This document shows, one piece after another, positions 45,360-57,465 of a stretch of 64,000 bases of DNA. The translations under genes were made by a program, and so were the position numbers. The stretch lies in NCBI GenBank assembly GCA_020310875.1, contig CM035416.1, forward strand, positions 74,585,983 through 74,649,982, in the 5' to 3' direction. Origin of the DNA: Ceratopteris richardii. Lineage: Eukaryota > Streptophyta > Polypodiopsida > Polypodiales > Pteridaceae. The stretch's first letter is position 1. Each line of letters opens with the position of its first letter. Under the pieces are notes generated by a model. It ran no database searches, was not told the origin of the DNA, and worked only from the letters and a program-made list of their open reading frames with translations.

Positions 45360-47930
45360 TTGCCTTCATGTCTTCTACTTCATAGAAAAGTGGAGCATAG
45401 GATTGAGCTAGTACCAAGAGCTCATCCATTGGCCAGACACCTGTATGAAATGAGTCTGCAAAAGGAGGTAGAAGTACGTCATATGATCAAAGAGTATTTC
45501 GACAAAGGGCTTATTAGATCCATATATTCACCTTTTTTAGCCCCAATGTTTTTTGTTTGCAAAAAGAATGGATCCTTTTGGATGTTTATAGACTGTAGAG
45601 TATTAAATAAAGTTAAAATAAAGCATAGACATGGGATGCCTTGCATCGAAAATATTTTGGATGTACTAGGAGGTGCTACTGTATATAGTAAAATAGACTT
45701 AAAAGGTGCTTATCATCAGATCAAAGTTAAGGATGATGATGTACATAAAACAACTTTTCGTACCAGATTTGGTCATTATGAGTATCTTTAATGCCTTTCA
45801 GCTTAACTAATGCTCCAACTCCATTTACGATTCTCATGAATAATATTTTTCATCCTTTTATTGGTCAGTTGTGGTTGGTTTAGAGTAAGAGTTTAAAAGA
45901 ACATGAATGTCACCCATGTAAAATTTTTCAAATGTTAGATTAGAGTAATTTGTACCTTAACCCAAAGAAGACACAACTATGTTTATCCGAGGTTGTGTAC
46001 TTAGGACATATAATTTTTGCAGATGGAATCAGAATGGATCCACAAAAAGTTTATGTGATCCTCAATTGGATGATTCCTCAAAATGAGCGCTAGTTGTGAT
46101 CATTCTTAGGATTATCAAACTTCTACAAGAAATTCATTGCTAGTTACTCATGCATAGCTGTGCCATTGATATGATCATTATAGAAAAAAAAAATGTTTGT
46201 ATGAAATAGTGTGCAACACCAAACTTTTGATACATTGAAATAAGTTGTTTCAAGTGCCCTAGTTGTATTAGTGGTAGATCCACAAAGACCTTTGAAATAG
46301 AAAGCGATGCTAGTGGCATCATAGTTGGTGTAGTTTCAATTCAAGATGGTAGACTAGTAGCTTTTGAAAGTAAGAAACTTTCTCTAGCTTATAGAAAATG
46401 GTCTCTCCATGAACAAGAACTATATGCAATAGTTCATGCTTTGAAGATTTGGAGACACTATGTGTATTGGGCAAGTGTTAAAGTATACATAGATCATCAC
46501 ACATTGAAGTATTTTTGTTCCCAACCTGATCTTTGGGGGAGACATTGTAGATGGGTTGAGTTGATGCAAGAATTTCACATGGAAATTCTATATAGAAAAG
46601 GAAAAACAAATATAATTAAAGATGCATTATCTTGTATTTTGCATAAGATTAGCTTCACAGTTCTAGACAGTGATTTAATCCAAGAGATCAAAGATTCAAA
46701 GACTGATGATGAATACTATCAGTCTATTATTAAAAATTCATCAAAAAATAATGAGGATAAGGCATGTTCTAATTTTTAAATGGAGCAAGGTTTGCTCAAA
46801 ATAAAAGAAAAGATTTATGTACCTAGTTCCCAAGAAGGGAAATTCAAAAAAGAAGTTATTTTTGAGAACCACCATGTACCTTGTGCAAGATAACCAGGTA
46901 TTGCAAAAACTTTGGAGTTGATAAGATGCACCTTTTGGTGGCCAAAAATGGTCACAGATGTAAACAATTATGTACGTAACTGTTTTAAATGTCAAGTGAA
47001 TAAAGTCGAGAGAATCAGGCATCTAGGTCTATTACAGCTATTGGAAAGACCGCAATACTATTGCGACTTTGTTTCCATGGACTTCATAATTGGTTTACCT
47101 AGGACACCACGATACAAGAATGTTATTCTTGTGGTGATTGATTTTTTGAGAAAAATGGCACACTTTATTCCTTCCAAGGAATTAGTGGAAGCTCTATAGG
47201 TTGCATAACTATTTATTTAGAATATATTTAGACTGCATGGGCTACCTAAATCCATAGTTTCAGATAGGGATCCCAAGTTTAGAGGAAAATTTCAAAAACA
47301 TGTGTTTAATAAACTTCAAGTTCAACTAAATATGAGTAGTGGAGAGCATCCACAGATAGACAGTCAGACCGAAAGATTTAATGAGATACTAGAAGATATG
47401 CTACATGCATATGTTTCATAGAAAATAATGGATTAGGATAATTTCCTCCCATTAGTTGAGTTTTCTTATAACAGTTGGAGGCACAAAACTACTAAGTTGT
47501 CACCTTTTGAGGTGATTTATGGGTTTAATCCCCATAATCCAACTACCATTGGGTTACCCAAAAAATCTCTGAGTGCTTCATAGTTCCTTACAAATATGCA
47601 AACTAACTTAAAAATCTATCAATTCAATCTTCAACAAGCTACTGAGAAGATGAAAGCATTTGTAGATTGACATCATACACCACGAATGTTTCAAGAGAGT
47701 GACCATATGTTTTTACAAGTTCCACTTCCTTCGTCACTCATAGCGGGTCAGAAACCCATGTTATGCCCTAGATTTTTTGGACCTTGGATAGTCATCAAGA
47801 AGACTAGTGATGTCCCATACAAGTTAGAGTTGCTAGATGATTGCAAAATTCACCCAATTTTCCATGTTAGCAAGCTTAGACCATACATTTCTCGAGATGA
47901 GAATTATGTGGATGTTTAGTTACTTTAGAA
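45360..47930 (+). pseudogene. element E RT, RNase H and integrase remnants
   Basis: RT (45360-45791): LIRSIYSPFLAPMFFVCKKN, NKVKIKHRHGMPCIENILDV and VYSKIDLKGAYHQIKVKDDD. The stretch that should hold YxDD (near 45880) has a deletion and a stop, so the catalytic pair is gone. RNase H (46280-46640) includes LHEQELYAIVHALKIWRHYV. Integrase (46860-47470): WPKMVTDVNNYVRNCFKCQ (finger), VSMDFIIGLP and VSDRDPKF. C-terminal part (47686-47919): FFGPWIVIKKTSDVPYKLEL and HPIFHVSKLRPYI. The order is normal for gypsy. Confidence 0.83.
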
Positions 47931-48132
47931 GATAGAACATCTCACCCAAATGTTCCATTTAGAATCATTGATAAGAGGAAGTGGAAGCTATGAAACTCCT
48001 CTATACTTGAATATTTAGTAGCATGGACTAGCCATCCACTCACATATGCTACTTGGGAGTCACAAACTCTGATTTGCAAACACTTTCCTTCCTTGATCAT
48101 TGAGGAAAATGATCTCTAGAAGGGAAAAAGAG

Positions 48133-48360
48133 TGTTAGATTTATTTAGACCTCCATGATCTACCATTGGTCTACCTGCATTTGGTCAAGGACGAGAGCTT
48201 TGGGGAGCCAAGGCTCTAGCATGAGTATTCTGGGTTATTCCATCTACTCAGAATGGCCATATGAGGAGTGTTTGGACCTTAGACAAGACCCTAGGTGTGC
48301 CAAGGTCAAGGTCTAGTTAAGGTTGGGAGGAATGGAAAATACCTAATTGGAATCTTTCAA
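48133..48360 (+). repeat. element E 3' LTR
   Basis: TGTTAGATTTATTTAGACC to AATCTTTCA(A). Preceded by the purine tract GAAGGGAAAAAGAG and followed by the target repeat GACAT. Confidence 0.88.
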
Positions 48361-50094
48361 GACATTCCCTATTTCTATGGAGAGTAGGAAGTCATGCTAT
48401 TGAGTGAAAGACTAGACTTGGAATCCAATTCCTTACAAGAATTGACAAACTTCACAGCCCCTTCGTAATCCAAGTCTATTTAGATGAGATCTCCCATAGT
48501 CATTATTGGAAATGATGAATCAGTTCCACCTAAGAACACTGAAGTATTTAAAAATACTAAAGTGTAGTGCCATTTCATCTTAGAAGAACTACTAAAAGTT
48601 AAACCTGAATTCTAGAAGCATGTAGCAAATCAATTTCCAAAAGTTGCTCATTTCCACTCTCAGAGAGGAACTCAAAAAAGGGTACCAAAGATACCTATAG
48701 ACAATATAGGAGATATGGACAAAGGAGAAGAAGGAAACACCTATCTACTTCTCACCTACCAAGGATACAACAGCCAAAGCAATCTTAGATTCATGAGCAA
48801 GAGTTGCCATTGCCACCACTTCCTTATGGAAACATTGGGGCAAGCCAGCTCTCAGACCGACAAGGATGACATTGTAAGTGGGAGATGGACATATAGAGAA
48901 GCCACAAGAGTTGCTAAAATAAATAACTCTCACTAATTTTGGTGTGGACTTTGAACACACTTTTTCCATATGTGAGTTTGGAAAGAATCACATATATGAG
49001 ATGATTTTAGGTAGACCATTCATGATGCAATTGAAGCTAGTGGAGGATTGGGGAACCGATTCCTTGTACTTACAACATCTAGGGGTAACTATCAAAGTCA
49101 ATCTAGAGGACTAGACTGATAGAGACATACCTCCCCTGTAATGGAACCGAGTCCATAAATCATTAGATGAGACATAATCTATGAATTCCATAGGATTAGA
49201 TCCTTCATGGATGCACAAAGATACACTTATGGATGTGTAAATCTGTAGTGCAAGGGGAAAAGACATAAGAAGGAAGAAATTTACGTGCTATTGAAAACCA
49301 TATATCAATACAAGTCCAACTATGATCTTTCTAGATGAAGAATTTCAACTCCACGGTTGGGCATAAATCTTAGCAATGATGGATTTAGGAATAAAGGAGG
49401 AACAAGGAAGGTCAAGGAAGTACAAGTTTTTATGGGTCAATGTGGATACTACCGATGGTTTATCCACATATATGCTATCATTGCAAATACTCTATACAAC
49501 CTTTTGACTAACTTTGAATGGAGTGAAGAATCTGAAACATCTTTCAATGAGCTAAAATGATGACTGTGCTCAGCCCCTAATTTGACAACACCAAATTGGA
49601 ATAAGCCATTCCATGTTCACATGGATGCCACCAATTTTGCTATTGAATGCTTGTTGACAACTGACAGGTGAAGAAAACATTGAGTCCCATAGCATATGCA
49701 AGTAGGCAGTTCAACGTGCCAGAAAGAAATTAAATGACCATGAAGGGAGAAGGATTATACATGGTATATGTGGTTAAGAAATTGAGAAACTATTTGCTTG
49801 TAAATAAGATTAAATACTTTATAGACCATTAAGCACTACTTTATTTGGTGAATAAACATTGCAACATAGGCAAGTTAGTAAGATGGTTTCTCCTACTACT
49901 GGAATAGGTGCCTAAGACTTGCTTGAGGGCTCAAATCTCTTCACATAAACTCCTACACTTGAGTATTTCAAAGTCTATCCCAATCTTCTAGAAACATACA
50001 CAAAAAACTATTATAATTGAGTCATCATACTAAAGTTCTTGTTAGAAAAACTTGGAAATGGGTAGTTAAACAGTTTATGCCCAAGCGAAGTTGT
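48361..50094 (+). pseudogene. gypsy family D1, protease to RNase H half
   Basis: It resumes the frame left at 37565 and matches D3 through GDMDKGEEGNTYL and SQTDKDDIVSGRWTYREATR. EMILGRPFMMQLKLVEDWG lies near 48990. The piece at 49400-49560 (VKEVQVFMGQCGYYRWFIHI ... NFEWSEESETSFNEL) is the end of RT, which skips most of the RT core. RNase H remnants (FHVHMDATNFAIECLLT) lie near 49610. The non-coding element I begins at 50095. Confidence 0.72.
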
Positions 50095-50532
50095 TGTGGA
50101 AACTCCATAGCCTCTACATACAAAAGAACTACGAAGTCTAAGAGAGCTAACTAGCAAGACCACATTAGGAAGAGAGATGCACTTTCCACCCAACCAACCC
50201 CTCCAATATATAGCTCCAAGTCCAAGGTGGTAAGTCCCTCTCAAGGAGACATGTGTACCTTCCATCACATGGGTCCCTAGGTGTTCACATGGTTTCCAAG
50301 CTTAGGAAATCACATGAAATCTTATGGCTTCCAAAAGAAGACTCTCCAAGATCTCACGTACAAGCCAAGTGGCTAGGAGAAACTTTCAATCAAGCCTAAG
50401 GTATTCAACCTTAGAGAATTAGCCCAAGGGTTCAAGAACCATCTAAAAGGGGTAAATAAACCATAAATCCCAATGGTTTCACACCTAGAAACCCAAGGGT
50501 TCTACCCGTTAGACCCATGTAATTATGCAACA
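50095..50532 (-). repeat. element I 3' LTR, 438 bp
   Basis: TG...CA ends. TCCAATATATAGCTCCAAG near 50205 provides a TATATA stretch. Followed on the plus strand by TTCTCCTCCCCTT, the polypurine complement. Confidence 0.85.
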
Positions 50533-52798
50533 TTCTCCTCCCCTTAAAAGCATTTCTATCCTCAGAAACGAGTGGAGATATATACCTTGGGGTACTCCCC
50601 TGTGCCCCATGTTCCATCTCAAGGATCATGGTCTTCATTTCTCTGACTCCACCTCTTAATTCGTGGAATTCTGCCTGGACTGAATCTTAAAAGAAGAGAA
50701 TCCATGTCTGGTCTAATTCCCTACCCCATACTACCATTATTCCTATATTGGAAATTGTAACTATAATGAAACTAGAATAAGCCAAATCTCCCTCCAATAC
50801 CACAAACTCATGTATTACATTCCATATGCATACATAGTGTATACTAAAACAATTTACTCCTTCATTGGGAAAGGTGTAGCATGCATAAGCTTCAAAAACA
50901 GAACCCCTCCTTAAGGCATGCAAAAAGTTCCAATTTGGAACTTTTTCATTCAAAGAATGGTGCAAAATTTCAATGCATCTTTCTTTTTGTGCATATGAGT
51001 TTTCAGACTCCATACTTCATACACCATGTCCATGAAAATGCAAAACCAATCTTTCTTTTCAAAAACCATATTTTGATGCATATTGCAAATTATTCCCATG
51101 AATTAACTATGTAGGTGATCCAACAAACTAGGCCACCTTAATCTATGCATCAGTTTTCGAATTCATGTGTATTATGACATAAATTGAATGTCTTTTGGTC
51201 TTCAAGGAAAAAAAAGGGGTGCAAATACTTACCTGGAAATTCAGCGTCATTCATCCCTTGAATTTACTTGAGTGTTCTCATGGTGATGAAGTAGGCTTGG
51301 GCCATTCTACATCATCCATTGTTGACATCCCTCCCTTTCATTTTGGCACTTGATAGTTTCTTGGGTGCCTAGTATGTGTATCTACTTTTAAATAGTCAGG
51401 TTGAGCATCTATATCTTGAAGTAGGGGTAGAGGTTCAACCCTTTCCAATAGCTATGGTTGGCATGTAATGGACCTTAGGCTAGAATTCAAACCCATCTCC
51501 TTGTTTCCTTTGGGCCATATATGTGGTACTACCTTTGGAATCATGCATCTGTACATGCATACCAAAAGGTGCAATCTCTATGCATTGTTAAATGGATGTC
51601 ACACACATGCATCCCTTACTATGGGGAAAGAGAATTTCCAAATAATTTCATGCTCTTAAACATGCATATGCTGGAACATAAAGTCGTTCGTTGAGCAAAA
51701 GAGATCTATGCATACAATGCATCCACTATTAACTCAATTATGGATGAAATAAAGTGCAAGAAAGAACATAGGTGAACAAAAACTTAGCTTTTCTTTCCCT
51801 TCTATCCCTTAGGAGGGTTTTTTTTTAATCCTTGTCCCAAGATGCTCCATTACAAGGAGACCAAATGGATGACTCGATCTCACTACTTATTGAATGGATG
51901 CCTTTGTTATTTTGAGGCTTCCTCTAAACCTCTAAAATACTCAAAGGACATTTATCATAATGCAATTAATCATTCAAGGAAATAGAAGAAACCTAAGAGA
52001 AACTATCAATTTCTTGTTCTTTCTTCAAGCATATCATCACAATTATAATAATATGCAAGATAAATGACTAAAAAAAGGAAGGGAAAAGAGTAAAATGAGG
52101 TACTTCCTTGAATTTCATTTGATGAAGTAAAATTCTTTGCTTTCTCCTAAGTCTTCTTTTTGAGATATCACTCTTGCTCAAGAATGAATGAGAATTGGTG
52201 CTTCAACTCTCCTTTGGATAGTTTCTTTGTAGCCCTCCATACTCACTGCCTCCATGAAAAATTGTCTCCTCGAAGAGTATAAACGATAAGGAAATCTAGT
52301 ATAATAAAGCAAAAAACTCTCCGTCGACAACCACACACTAACAGTATGAGAGTGGGCACATTGGATAGAAACTCCTCACGCATGCACATATTAATCCTGT
52401 AGAGCTGATAGCCATGCCAATTCAGCTCTTCATATAGTGAAGCTGCATGTTCCTTTTATTTCAAAGAGAAGAAAGAGCGAGCGAGTGAGCTCATCTCCTC
52501 ACATGGACCTGTGAGCTACTCCATGATGGCTATCTAGCCCGTGGGTGCTTGTGTGGTGTTACTTAGTGGTCATCTAGCCCCTGTCAGCTAGTGTACACGC
52601 GACCGTGTGTCCATTCTCGGTAGCTCTCTCCCTAAGGGGAGGCTCACACGACACTCTTTTGCTTTCTCAAGAAAGAAGAACTCTCAACATCCATGAGCTA
52701 CACATGAACCATCTATCTTAGAACTTGAAATTGAGACTCGCAAATCCATGATCTCAAGTGGAGATGAAGTTCAAAAGTCCTAGCTTTGATACCACTAT
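50533..52798. other. element I internal region; no gene seen
   Basis: Short frames only, none with retroelement motifs on either strand. The right end has GC-richer leader sequence next to the primer-binding site (TGGTATCAAAGC on the minus strand). Confidence 0.7.
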
Positions 52799-53215
52799 TG
52801 TGGAAACTCCATAAGCTCCACACACAAAAGAACTACAAAGTCTAAGAGAAATAACTAGCAAGGCCACATTAGGAAGAGAGATGCACTTTCTACCCAACCA
52901 ACCCTTCCAATATATAGCTCCAAGTCCAAGGGGGTAAATCCCTCTAAAAGGGACATGTGTGCCTTCCATCACATGGGTCCGTAAGGTGTTCAAATGGTTT
53001 CCAAGCTTAGGAAATCACATGAAAATCACATGTCTTCTAAAAGAAGACTCTTCAAGCTCTCATGTACAAACCAAGTGGCTAGGAGAAGCTTTCAATCAAG
53101 CCTAAGGTACTCAACCTTAGAGAATTAGCCCTGACATTCAAGACCCATATAAAAAGGGTAAATAAACCATAAAGCCCAAGGGGTTCACACCTAGAAACCC
53201 AAGGGTTCTACCCCT
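52799..53215 (-). repeat. element I 5' LTR, truncated
   Basis: It matches the left LTR from TGTGGAAACTCC through GGGTTCTACCC and then stops. The missing 24 or so bases would be the U3 tip. Confidence 0.82.
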
Positions 53216-53586
53216 TGTTGAGATATCAAGCTCAACACGTGATGATCCAGGATGACACATATTGCTTTTTAATTTCTCTAACATATATAGTAGTCACGCC
53301 GATATATGTCAGGGATACTTCATTGAGCTATACTAGATTTATCTACCAAGAGTGATGGAACATTTGTTTCTTGCCAGCTCACTCATGCGCATACATTAGG
53401 TTTTTCCTTATGTACGGTTCTTTATATATTGCACTTGTATTATTGTTTTTAGGTCATTCTTGTACATTCCTTTTATGTAATAGAAGAAGAAGAAGATCAT
53501 TCTTCCTTGCCTCAATCTGTGCATGTGCTTCTCTTTGATTGTGAGAGTGTGTGTGACCTCTCTTCCTTATCTCCTTCCTCGTGACA
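53216..53586 (+). repeat. family H 5' LTR, 371 bp
   Basis: TGTTGAGATATCAAG to CCTCGTGACA, followed at once by TGGTATCAAAGC (53587-53598), the primer-binding site. Related to the 3' LTR at 20132-20473. Confidence 0.83.
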
Positions 53587-54880
53587 TGGTATCAAAGCAA
53601 GTGTGGATGTAGGGAGCTCGTGGAGAAGGCCGACGGTGAAGAGTACGCGAGAAGGTGTGGAGAAAGCACGATTCACAAAGGACCTCAGACTAAGTGCAGA
53701 ATCTCAAGTTCTGAGTGGACCAGATGAATCATCGAGCAATAGTTCCAACTCAAATCCATGGAGTGGAAGATTGCGGGGAAATTTCAGTCTAGAAAATTCA
53801 TCAAAGACATCCAAGAAAGGTAAAGAAAAGATTTTTTCTCGTAGTAAAACATGTGCAGGTTTTGAAGACATTGATGGAGATTCAAGCGGTTCAAAAAAGA
53901 GCCTTGATGAGGATTGATTGCCCTGTGTCAAGACTCCAGGAGTAAGAAAGGCACATGTCAATGATACAAGAAGAAGTGACCAAGGGCCAAGAAGATCTAC
54001 GAGGATGTGGAATTTAGTGCAATGATGGACGTATGATAGTTATATGGCTCATCATTGTGGCTACATGACCAAGGTAATACAAGATGCATGACCTTCTTGT
54101 TTTGCAGATGCAATTGGAAATGCAGATTGGAAAAAAGCTATGGATAAGGAGATGGATGCACTTTATGGAAACGAAACATGGATGCTGGTTCCATTGCCAC
54201 AAGAAAAGAAACCCATAGGCTGCAAGTGGGTTTACAAGGTAAAGCACAATGCTGATGGTAGCATAAGTAGGTACAAAGCACGATTGGTAGCAAAACGATA
54301 TGCACAAACATATGGAATTGATTATGAGGAAACATTCAACCCTGTATCTAAAATGTCTACTATCAGAAAACTTGTTGCATTAGCTACAACAAAAGGATGG
54401 ACTTTGCATCAGATGGATGTGAAGAATGCTTTTGTACATGGTGAGTTACAAGAAGAAGTATACATGGACCAACCACAAGGATATGAAGATTCAAAGCATC
54501 CAAAATATGTTTGCAGGTTGCAAAAGGCTTTGTATGGGCTGAAGCAAGCTCCTCATGAATGGCATGCAAGGATTGCTAATTACTTAACCACCATTGGGTT
54601 TTCTATGTGTGATGCAGATCATTCACTATATGCAAGGAAGGGCGATGATGGCATCACAATTGTGGCTATTTATGTTGATGACTTGATTGTAGCTGGTGAT
54701 AATGAAGAAAGCATTAAAGAGGTAAAGCAACTTCTTATGCAAGAATTTGACATGAAAGATCTTGGTGTGCTACACTATTTCTTGGGCTTTGAGTTTATAC
54801 AAACAGAAACAAGTATATGGATATCACAAAGGCAATATGCCTTGAATATGCTACAAAAGTATGGTATGGAGCACAAATAA
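53587..54880 (+). pseudogene. family H internally deleted copia, RT part
   Basis: After the primer-binding site comes a frame at 53603-53917 with no known domain (Ser/Lys-rich). RRSTR, typical of the linker before copia RT, follows near 53990. RT at 54110-54880 reads WKKAMDKEMDALYGNETWML, QMDVKNAFVHGEL, YGLKQAPHEW, AIYVDDLIVAG and LGVLHYFLGFEF. YVDD is intact. Protease and integrase are absent, so a deletion joined the leader to RT. RNase H and the 3' LTR are cut off at 54880, where family B3 starts. Confidence 0.82.
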
Positions 54881-56118
54881 AGCATCTAACAATGTAAAAG
54901 AACTACCATCAGCAGTAGTCAAAATGATCTTATCAACTCCCATGATAAGATAAGAGGAGTATTTGGTGCATGTGACAATATTCCCTATAGGGGTAGGCTC
55001 AAGTGAAGTGAAGAAACTAATTTGCAAGGTAATATGTTTGGTTGCCCCACTTTCAAAGTACCAAACATCTGAGTCCACTACATACATACACTATTCATGA
55101 GAAGATGGGTCATAACTGTAAATAGTAGTAAATGCGCATTCTTCATTTTGTAGAAGATTTGCAGATTTTCATTTGGGTGTAGAGGCCTATGTGACAACCA
55201 TTCCAGTCTCTTTTTTCTTTGCCGCTTTTGTATCCAATTTTGAGCAAATCTTTATGACATGAACATTTCCTTTACAATATTTGCAAAATAATTTTTAACT
55301 TTCTATTCTCTTCTTGTTTTTTTAATCCTTTTTTTATTATGTGGAATTAGTAGATTTCTGCTTACAAGTAGATGATATCCATTTGCTGCCCTTCTGACTA
55401 GCCAAGAGATCTTGATTTGCAACACACATAATGGAAAAGTTCTACCTAGACTGATCTTCTTGGAACATAACATAGAATAACTCCTCAAATGTTAAGGCAT
55501 TTGGATTTCCGTTCATCAACAATAAAAAAGTAGAAGCAAACTCTAATATGAATTTGGAAGACCATTCAAAAATGTCTACAAAAATGAACTATCTAGCAAG
55601 ACTTTATCAATAGAAATCAATTGCTCCTTCAAATTTTTTATGTTTTTCAAAAAAAATATCCACGGAATCTTCTTTGTTCATGTGGTCACTGTGCAATTGT
55701 TTTTGGAGGTAAGAAACACAAGGCTCATTCCTTGCTTGGTATAAAGTGCTAAGTGTATACCAAGCATCCTTTGTTGCTTTGTAGGAGCAAATGTGAGGGA
55801 GAATGGCACATTTGATACACAAGGCTATCAATGCATGTGCTTGAGCATCTCTGCCAACCCAACAAAGGTGCTCTATAGTAGGTGCAGTAGAAACCACAAC
55901 ATGAACAGGAACGTGAAGAACATCATCTTCAACACCATCCCCATCAGCTTCAGTAACTGTATTTGCAGATGTAGTAGGACACCTTGCAGAATATTCCATA
56001 GCCCTTTTGCGACCAATACATGATGCATCATATATTCCCATAATGGGTAATTGGTACCATCCAACTTATCCTCAACAACCAACATAGGGAATGCATCACT
56101 GCTTTCAGCCATGGCCAT
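54881..56118 (-). pseudogene. family B3 gag and protease, 3' truncated
   Basis: Minus strand from the ATG near 56118: AESSDAFPMLVVEDKLDGTN, then a frame change. IKCAILPHICSYKATKDAWYTL (about 55800) and NKEDSVDIFFEKHKKFEGAIDFY lie near the middle. At 55087-54881 the protease reads VVDSDVWYFESGATKHIT: the catalytic DSG is ESG here, which should abolish activity. The element breaks off at the protease, against family H. Confidence 0.78.
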
Positions 56119-56449
56119 AGATTAAAATACCCCGATGTAGAGAAATTATTGTATCTCAAAAAGTTGAACAGATTTACCCTGTCGGGTTCTACTAAACTTG
56201 TAACAGACTTTGAGGAGCTTATATTGGGGAATCAAAACATGTATATATGTTTTGCACAAAAAGGTGAAGTTGCCTGCACAAGTGCGGCGATAGTGCCTTC
56301 GATGGCTTAAACAAGTTCAAATCATGATTTTGACACCACACAATGAAGCTCTTTTGAACTCCTAATTGTCTTGACTATGCTCACCAATTTGCATGTAATG
56401 GGGTGTCAACGACACCTTAAATGAAGGGGTGACCTGCTCTAATACCAAT

Positions 56450-56680
56450 TGTTGGAGTTTGAGGTATGGGGAAGCATGTAAACAACACAAGGAAGAAGAA
56501 GAAGCTTGAAGCATAACACACAATACTAAATGTATTACCAAGAGAATAAACAAAGATAAGTAACACATAAGGGTTATAGGCATATATACATGCCGAGGGA
56601 AAAACCTCCTAAAGAGGGCAAAAAGTGCACTGATGGTCCTAGCATCTTCACACACATCAGTACCAAAATCTATCTCCACT
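56450..56680 (-). repeat. family B3 5' LTR, about 230 bp
   Basis: Plus strand TGTTGGAGTTTGAGG onward. The neighbouring leader (56119-56449) carries TGGTATTAGAGC, the tRNA-Met site with one change. The right edge is approximate. Confidence 0.8.
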
Positions 56681-56689
56681 CATGTTAGT

Positions 56690-57465
56690 AATGTATGTTT
56701 GATTAGAGAGCCACTTAATGCTCTCTTGATCAAAAAGTATCCTAACTTTTGCACCATATGAATAATTATGTTACTTCTTCAAAGCATGGACAATTTCATA
56801 CAACCCCTTCTCATAGATGGAGTATTTCTTCGACTCTAGCTTTTTGCTTTCAAAAGCCAATGGTTGACAATCCTGAACTAAAGCTGCTCCTATACAAAAC
56901 TCATTCTAATCGATCCCAACCACAAAGGGTTTATTGGGATCTGCTATATGTTAAAGTGGAGTTGTAGCAATCACTACTTTCAACTTTTTGATGCTTTCCT
57001 TCTTTTCGTCTCCCTAATGAAAGGCTTTACCTTTCCCTTTAAAATGTTCTGTCATCAAGAAAACAATTTTGGCATAATTGTCAAGAATTTTGGCTAGAAT
57101 CCTAATAAATCTAGGAAGATCTATAGCTCTTCTAGGTTCTAGGATGTGGCCATTCCATAACAACCCTTACTTTCTTAGGATCCATCTGGATTACATCTTG
57201 GGAGACTATATGCCCAAGGTATCTAACCCGTTGTTTTGAAAAAATTAGACTTTGACTCCTTGGCAAAGAGTGAATTTTCCCTCAACACGTGGAATAATTT
57301 CCTCAATTGATCCGATTGTTCTTATTCTGATCTACTATAGATCAGAATATCATCCATAAAGTTTACTATAGAATGTGCTAGATATGTATGTAGTACACCA
57401 TTCATGAACTTGATGAAAGTGGAGGAGCATTGGTGAGAGAAAAAGGCATCACCAAGAAGAGGTTT
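56690..57465 (-). pseudogene. gypsy family F RT/RNase H fragment
   Basis: Minus strand: FMNGVLHTYLAHSIVNFMDDILIYSRS (57420-57325) holds the RT catalytic FMDD. RT end motifs follow, then RNase H with ALVQDCQPLAFESKKLESKK and YSIYEKGLYEIVHALKK near 56780. It ends next to the B3 LTR. The left part of RT is replaced by copia A2 sequence. Confidence 0.78.

Larger units (their letters stand above)
37566..48360 (+). mobile_element. Ty3/gypsy element E, split by copia B2
   Basis: GACAT flanks both ends (37561-37565 and 48361-48365). The 5' LTR is 37566-37811 and the 3' LTR 48133-48359; the final A at 48360 is either LTR or an extra base. A degenerate primer-binding site (TGCTATCAAAGC) follows the 5' LTR, and GAAGGGAAAAAGAG precedes the 3' LTR. 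Removing E restores the D1 reading frame. Without B2 the element would be about 7.3 kb. Its coding region is full of stops. Confidence 0.88.
50095..53215 (-). mobile_element. non-coding LTR element I (LARD/TRIM-like)
   Basis: Left LTR 50095-50532 (TGTGGAAACTCC to TTATGCAACA) and right LTR 52799-53215 flank about 2.27 kb with no recognisable gag or pol. On the minus strand the right LTR is preceded by TGGTATCAAAGC (primer-binding site, 52794 leftward) and the left LTR by the purine tract AAGGGGAGGAGAA, so it has all signals for copying but no genes. It would depend on another element's proteins. The right LTR lacks its last part (GTTAGACCC...CAACA), where family H begins. Confidence 0.83.
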
